Source of the DNA: an uncultured Caulobacteraceae bacterium
GTDB taxonomy: Bacteria; Pseudomonadota; Alphaproteobacteria; Caulobacterales; Caulobacteraceae
Assembly (NCBI GenBank): GCA_937910255.1
Contig: CALEOQ010000570.1
Location: 1-7,786 of the forward strand
Reading direction: 5' to 3'
Length of the DNA stretch: 7,786 nucleotides
Shown: positions 5,961 through 7,786 of the stretch, piece by piece
Layout of the letters: every line of letters starts with the position of its first letter
How positions within the stretch are numbered: the first letter of the stretch is position 1
Made by a program: the position numbers and the translations under genes
Notes under the pieces: generated by a model
Told to the model about the DNA's origin: nothing
The model's input: only the letters and a program-made list of their open reading frames with translations
Databases searched by the model: none

Positions 5961-6730
5961 CCCCAGCGCCCCAGTATATCGATGGCGAGCCCCTGGTCGG
6001 TCTGACGCGGCTGCGCGTCAATGCCATAGGCGGCGGCGAGGATTTCCGGGGTCATGGCCTCGACCGGCGCCCCGTCCGCCAGGACCCGACCGTGACCCAG
6101 CACCAGCACCCGGTCGGCCAGGCGGGCCGCCAGGGTCAGGTCGTGAAGGGTCAGCAGCACGCCGCATCCCTCCGCCGCCAGCCGCCGAAACAGGTCGCCT
6201 GCCTCAAGGGCATGGCGGGGATCCAGGCCCGCATAGGGCTCATCGGCCAGCAGCCATTCCGGCTCGCCGGCCAGGGCGCGGGCGATCAGGACCCGGGCGC
6301 GCTCGCCGCCGGACAGGGTGGTGATGTCGCGGTGGGCGAGATCCTCGACCCGGGCCGCGGCCAGGGCGCGGTCGATGGCGGCCTCATCCGGCGCGGCCAG
6401 GCCCCGGGCGCCGAGCCAGGGCAGCCGGCCCAGGCCGACCACGGCGCGCACCTCCAGCCCCCAGGCGATCTCCGGGGTCTGTGGAATAAAGCCCAGGCGC
6501 TGGGCGCGGCGGCGTGGGGCGAGGTCGAGCAGCGCGTCTTCGCCCAGGCGAACCTCGCCGCCCTTGGGCTGGGACAGCCCAGCCAGAGCCGCCAGCAAGG
6601 TGGACTTGCCGGCCCCATTGGCGCCGAGGATGGCCGTCACCTGGCCAGGGACGAACTGGGCGCTCACACCGTCGAGCACCGTCCTGCGGCCGGCCTGCAG
6701 GTGGAGATGGCGGGCCTCGAGCACGCTCAT
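5957..6730 (-). CDS. ABC importer ATP-binding protein, FecE/BtuD/FepC type
   Basis: A 257-aa ATPase that drives a FecCD-type importer from the cytoplasmic side. All nucleotide-binding elements are intact: Walker A GANGAGKST at 36-44, Q-loop Gln84 (FIPQ), signature LSGGE at 139-143, Walker B LLADEP with Asp163/Glu164, D-loop GLD at 168-170 and switch His196 (TLHD). The pattern ALGR-like VGLGRLPW near 98-105 is typical of siderophore, haem and vitamin B12 ATPases, but the substrate cannot be decided. The ATG at 6730 has GGAGG 5 nt upstream and overlaps the permease stop as ATGA, indicating coupled translation. The TAG stop interlocks with the TAA of the convergent cytochrome gene in the 4-bp CTAA at 5957-5960. 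Confidence 0.93.
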   Translation of the reverse strand: MSVLEARHLHLQAGRRTVLDGVSAQFVPGQVTAILGANGAGKSTLLAALAGLSQPKGGEVRLGEDALLDLAPRRRAQRLGFIPQTPEIAWGLEVRAVVGLGRLPWLGARGLAAPDEAAIDRALAAARVEDLAHRDITTLSGGERARVLIARALAGEPEWLLADEPYAGLDPRHALEAGDLFRRLAAEGCGVLLTLHDLTLAARLADRVLVLGHGRVLADGAPVEAMTPEILAAAYGIDAQPRQTDQGLAIDILGRWG

Positions 6731-7598
6731 GACAGCCTCCGACGCTGGACGAGGAGCAGGCCGAGGAAGAAGGGGCCGCCCAGGGCCGCCATGGCCACAC
6801 CCAGTCGGACCTCGGCCGCCGAGGGGATCAGGCGCACCAGGATGTCGCCGGCCAGGACGATCACCGCCCCGCCGAGCGCGCTGGGCAGGAGCAGGCCGGC
6901 CGGGCGGGGGCCAAGAAAGGGCCGCAGCAGATGGGGCGTCACCAGTCCGACGAAGCCGATCACGCCGGTGACCGCCACGCTGGCCCCGGCCGCCAGACCC
7001 ACCCCCAGGGCCAGCAGCAGCCGGGTGCGGCTGAGGCTGATCCCCAGGGACTGGGCGCCGGTCTCGCCAAGGGTCAGGGCGTCCTGGGCGCGGCCGGTGG
7101 CGAGGAGCAGGCCTAGCCCCACGGCGACAAAGGGCGCGGCCATCTGCAGGTCGGCGAGGCTGCGGTCGGTGAGCGAGCCCATCAGCCAGTTGACGATCTC
7201 GTTCACCGCCCAGGGGTTGGGCGCCAGGTTGAGCGCCAGGGCGACGCCGGCGCCGGCGACGATGTTCAGGACGACTCCGGCCAGGACGAAGGTCACCGTG
7301 CCGGGCGCCGAGCCGGTCAGGCCGATGAGAACCAGCACGCCGATCAGGGCGCCGGCCATGGCGCAGAGCGGCATCAGCCAGGCGATCCCGGCCAGGGCGG
7401 GCACATAGAATCCGAAATAGAGGGAGACCACCGCGCCTAAGGCGGCCATGGAGGAGACCCCCAGAACCCCCGGATCAGCCAGGGGATTTCGCGTGTAGCC
7501 TTGCAAGGCTGCGCCGGACATACCGAGCGCTGCGCCCACCACCATGGCCAGCAGGGTGCGCGGAATCCGCAGCTCCAGGATGATGATCCAGCCGGGAT
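6727..7598 (-). CDS. FecCD family ABC transporter permease, N-terminus missing
   Basis: An inner-membrane permease of the FecCD/BtuC class, which forms the channel for a siderophore, haem or cobalamin complex delivered by a periplasmic binding protein. The 289 complete genomic codons include the family signature near the visible start (LQGYTRNPLADPGVLGVSS), the cytoplasmic loop TLGETGAQSLGIS, GFVGLVTPHLLRP and a final GGPFFLGLLL. Many hydrophobic segments are present. Family members are usually 330-350 aa, so about 40-60 N-terminal residues, including the first membrane helix, are lost at the adapter junction. The apparent start MTGVQTCALPI is translated adapter, not protein. Its stop overlaps the ATPase start. 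The substrate-binding protein and any receptor gene would be expected upstream, beyond the contig end. Confidence 0.93.
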
Positions 7599-7662
7599 AG
7601 ATCGGAAGAGCACACGTCTGAACTCCAGTCACGTCGTAATCTCGTATGCCGTCTTCTGCTTG
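7599..7662 (+). other. Illumina TruSeq index (P7) adapter
   Basis: An exact match to the TruSeq indexed adapter: AGATCGGAAGAGCACACG and onward through CCAGTCAC (7599-7632), a 6-nt index GTCGTA (7633-7638), then ATCTCGTATGCCGTCTTC through GCTTG (7639-7662). Genomic sequence ends at about 7598. The reverse strand of 7600-7632 supplies the false N-terminus of the permease. Confidence 0.99.
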
Positions 7663-7694
7663 AAAAAAAAAAAAAGAAGAGAAAAAAGAAAAAT
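7663..7694 (+). other. Poly-A and purine-rich read-off beyond the P7 adapter
   Basis: Thirteen As follow the P7 end directly, then an A/G-rich stretch. This matches reading off the end of the library molecule into the flow-cell oligo spacer, followed by poor base calls. It is not a genomic poly-A tract. Confidence 0.93.
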
Positions 7695-7723
7695 AGAACG
7701 GAAGAGCGTCGAGTAGGGACAGA
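7695..7723 (+). other. Degraded second adapter (reverse complement of the P5/TruSeq universal adapter)
   Basis: These 29 bases align to the reverse complement of the universal adapter (AGATCGGAAGAGCGTCGTG and onward) with three mismatches: AGAACGG for AGATCGG, CGAGTAG for CGTGTAG and GGACAGA for GGAAAGA. It is probably phasing noise or signal from a neighbouring cluster, mixed with read-off. Confidence 0.8.
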
Positions 7724-7786
7724 CTAGCGGTGTAAGCACGGTCTAGCCCTACTGTGATGCGCTGACGTCGTCTTGACTAGCAGACA
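7724..7786. other. Unreliable read-end sequence
   Basis: Non-genomic sequence outside the adapters. It may continue as a decayed copy of the universal adapter (CGGTG, ACGGTC) but soon loses any match. It contains no supported gene. Confidence 0.85.

Noticed and set aside
5438..7408. 656-codon plus-strand frame, the longest open frame in the window
   Set aside because: It runs through the cytochrome in the wrong frame and antisense to both ABC genes, whose motifs are intact. Its composition is Arg/Pro/Ala/Gly-rich low complexity. Length alone means little at this GC content.

Overview
The window is a contig of high-GC genomic DNA (genomic part 144-7598) capped at both ends by Illumina library adapters and unreliable base calls. 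The left cap (1-143) carries T10 plus a slightly degraded P5/TruSeq universal adapter. The right cap (7599-7786) carries an exact TruSeq index adapter with the 6-nt index GTCGTA, then poly-A, then a decayed copy of the other adapter. Nothing in these caps is biology, and the odd peptides they encode are translated adapter.

The genomic part looks like an alphaproteobacterium, plausibly Caulobacteraceae (Caulobacter/Phenylobacterium-like). The basis is very high GC, tightly packed genes with ATGA overlaps, and the protein types. This is an impression from composition and content, not a database result.

Layout from left to right: (1) minus-strand fatty acid desaturase, C-terminus lost at the left adapter junction; (2) a spacer with a perfect 8-1-8 palindrome; (3) minus-strand 57-codon gene for a very acidic, proline-rich small protein with a strong ribosome binding site; (4) a compact minus-strand operon, transcribed SDR oxidoreductase -> two-domain NIPSNAP/dimeric alpha-beta-barrel-like protein -> dienelactone hydrolase family protein; (5) a 187-bp divergent spacer; (6) a plus-strand pair of exported proteins, a parallel beta-helix protein and a di-heme c-type cytochrome (SO2930/HNE_0200-like), overlapping by ATGA; (7) a minus-strand FecCD-type ABC importer, transcribed permease (N-terminus lost at the right adapter junction) -> ATPase, overlapping by ATGA and meeting the cytochrome gene tail-to-tail with interlocked stop codons.

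Functionally, the three-gene SDR/barrel/hydrolase operon looks like soluble small-molecule metabolism of unknown substrate. The importer belongs to the siderophore/haem/vitamin B12 class. The most interesting real biology is the beta-helix/di-haem cytochrome pair: this association recurs across bacteria but to my knowledge its function is unassigned. I found no CRISPR array, tRNA, rRNA, transposase or defence island.
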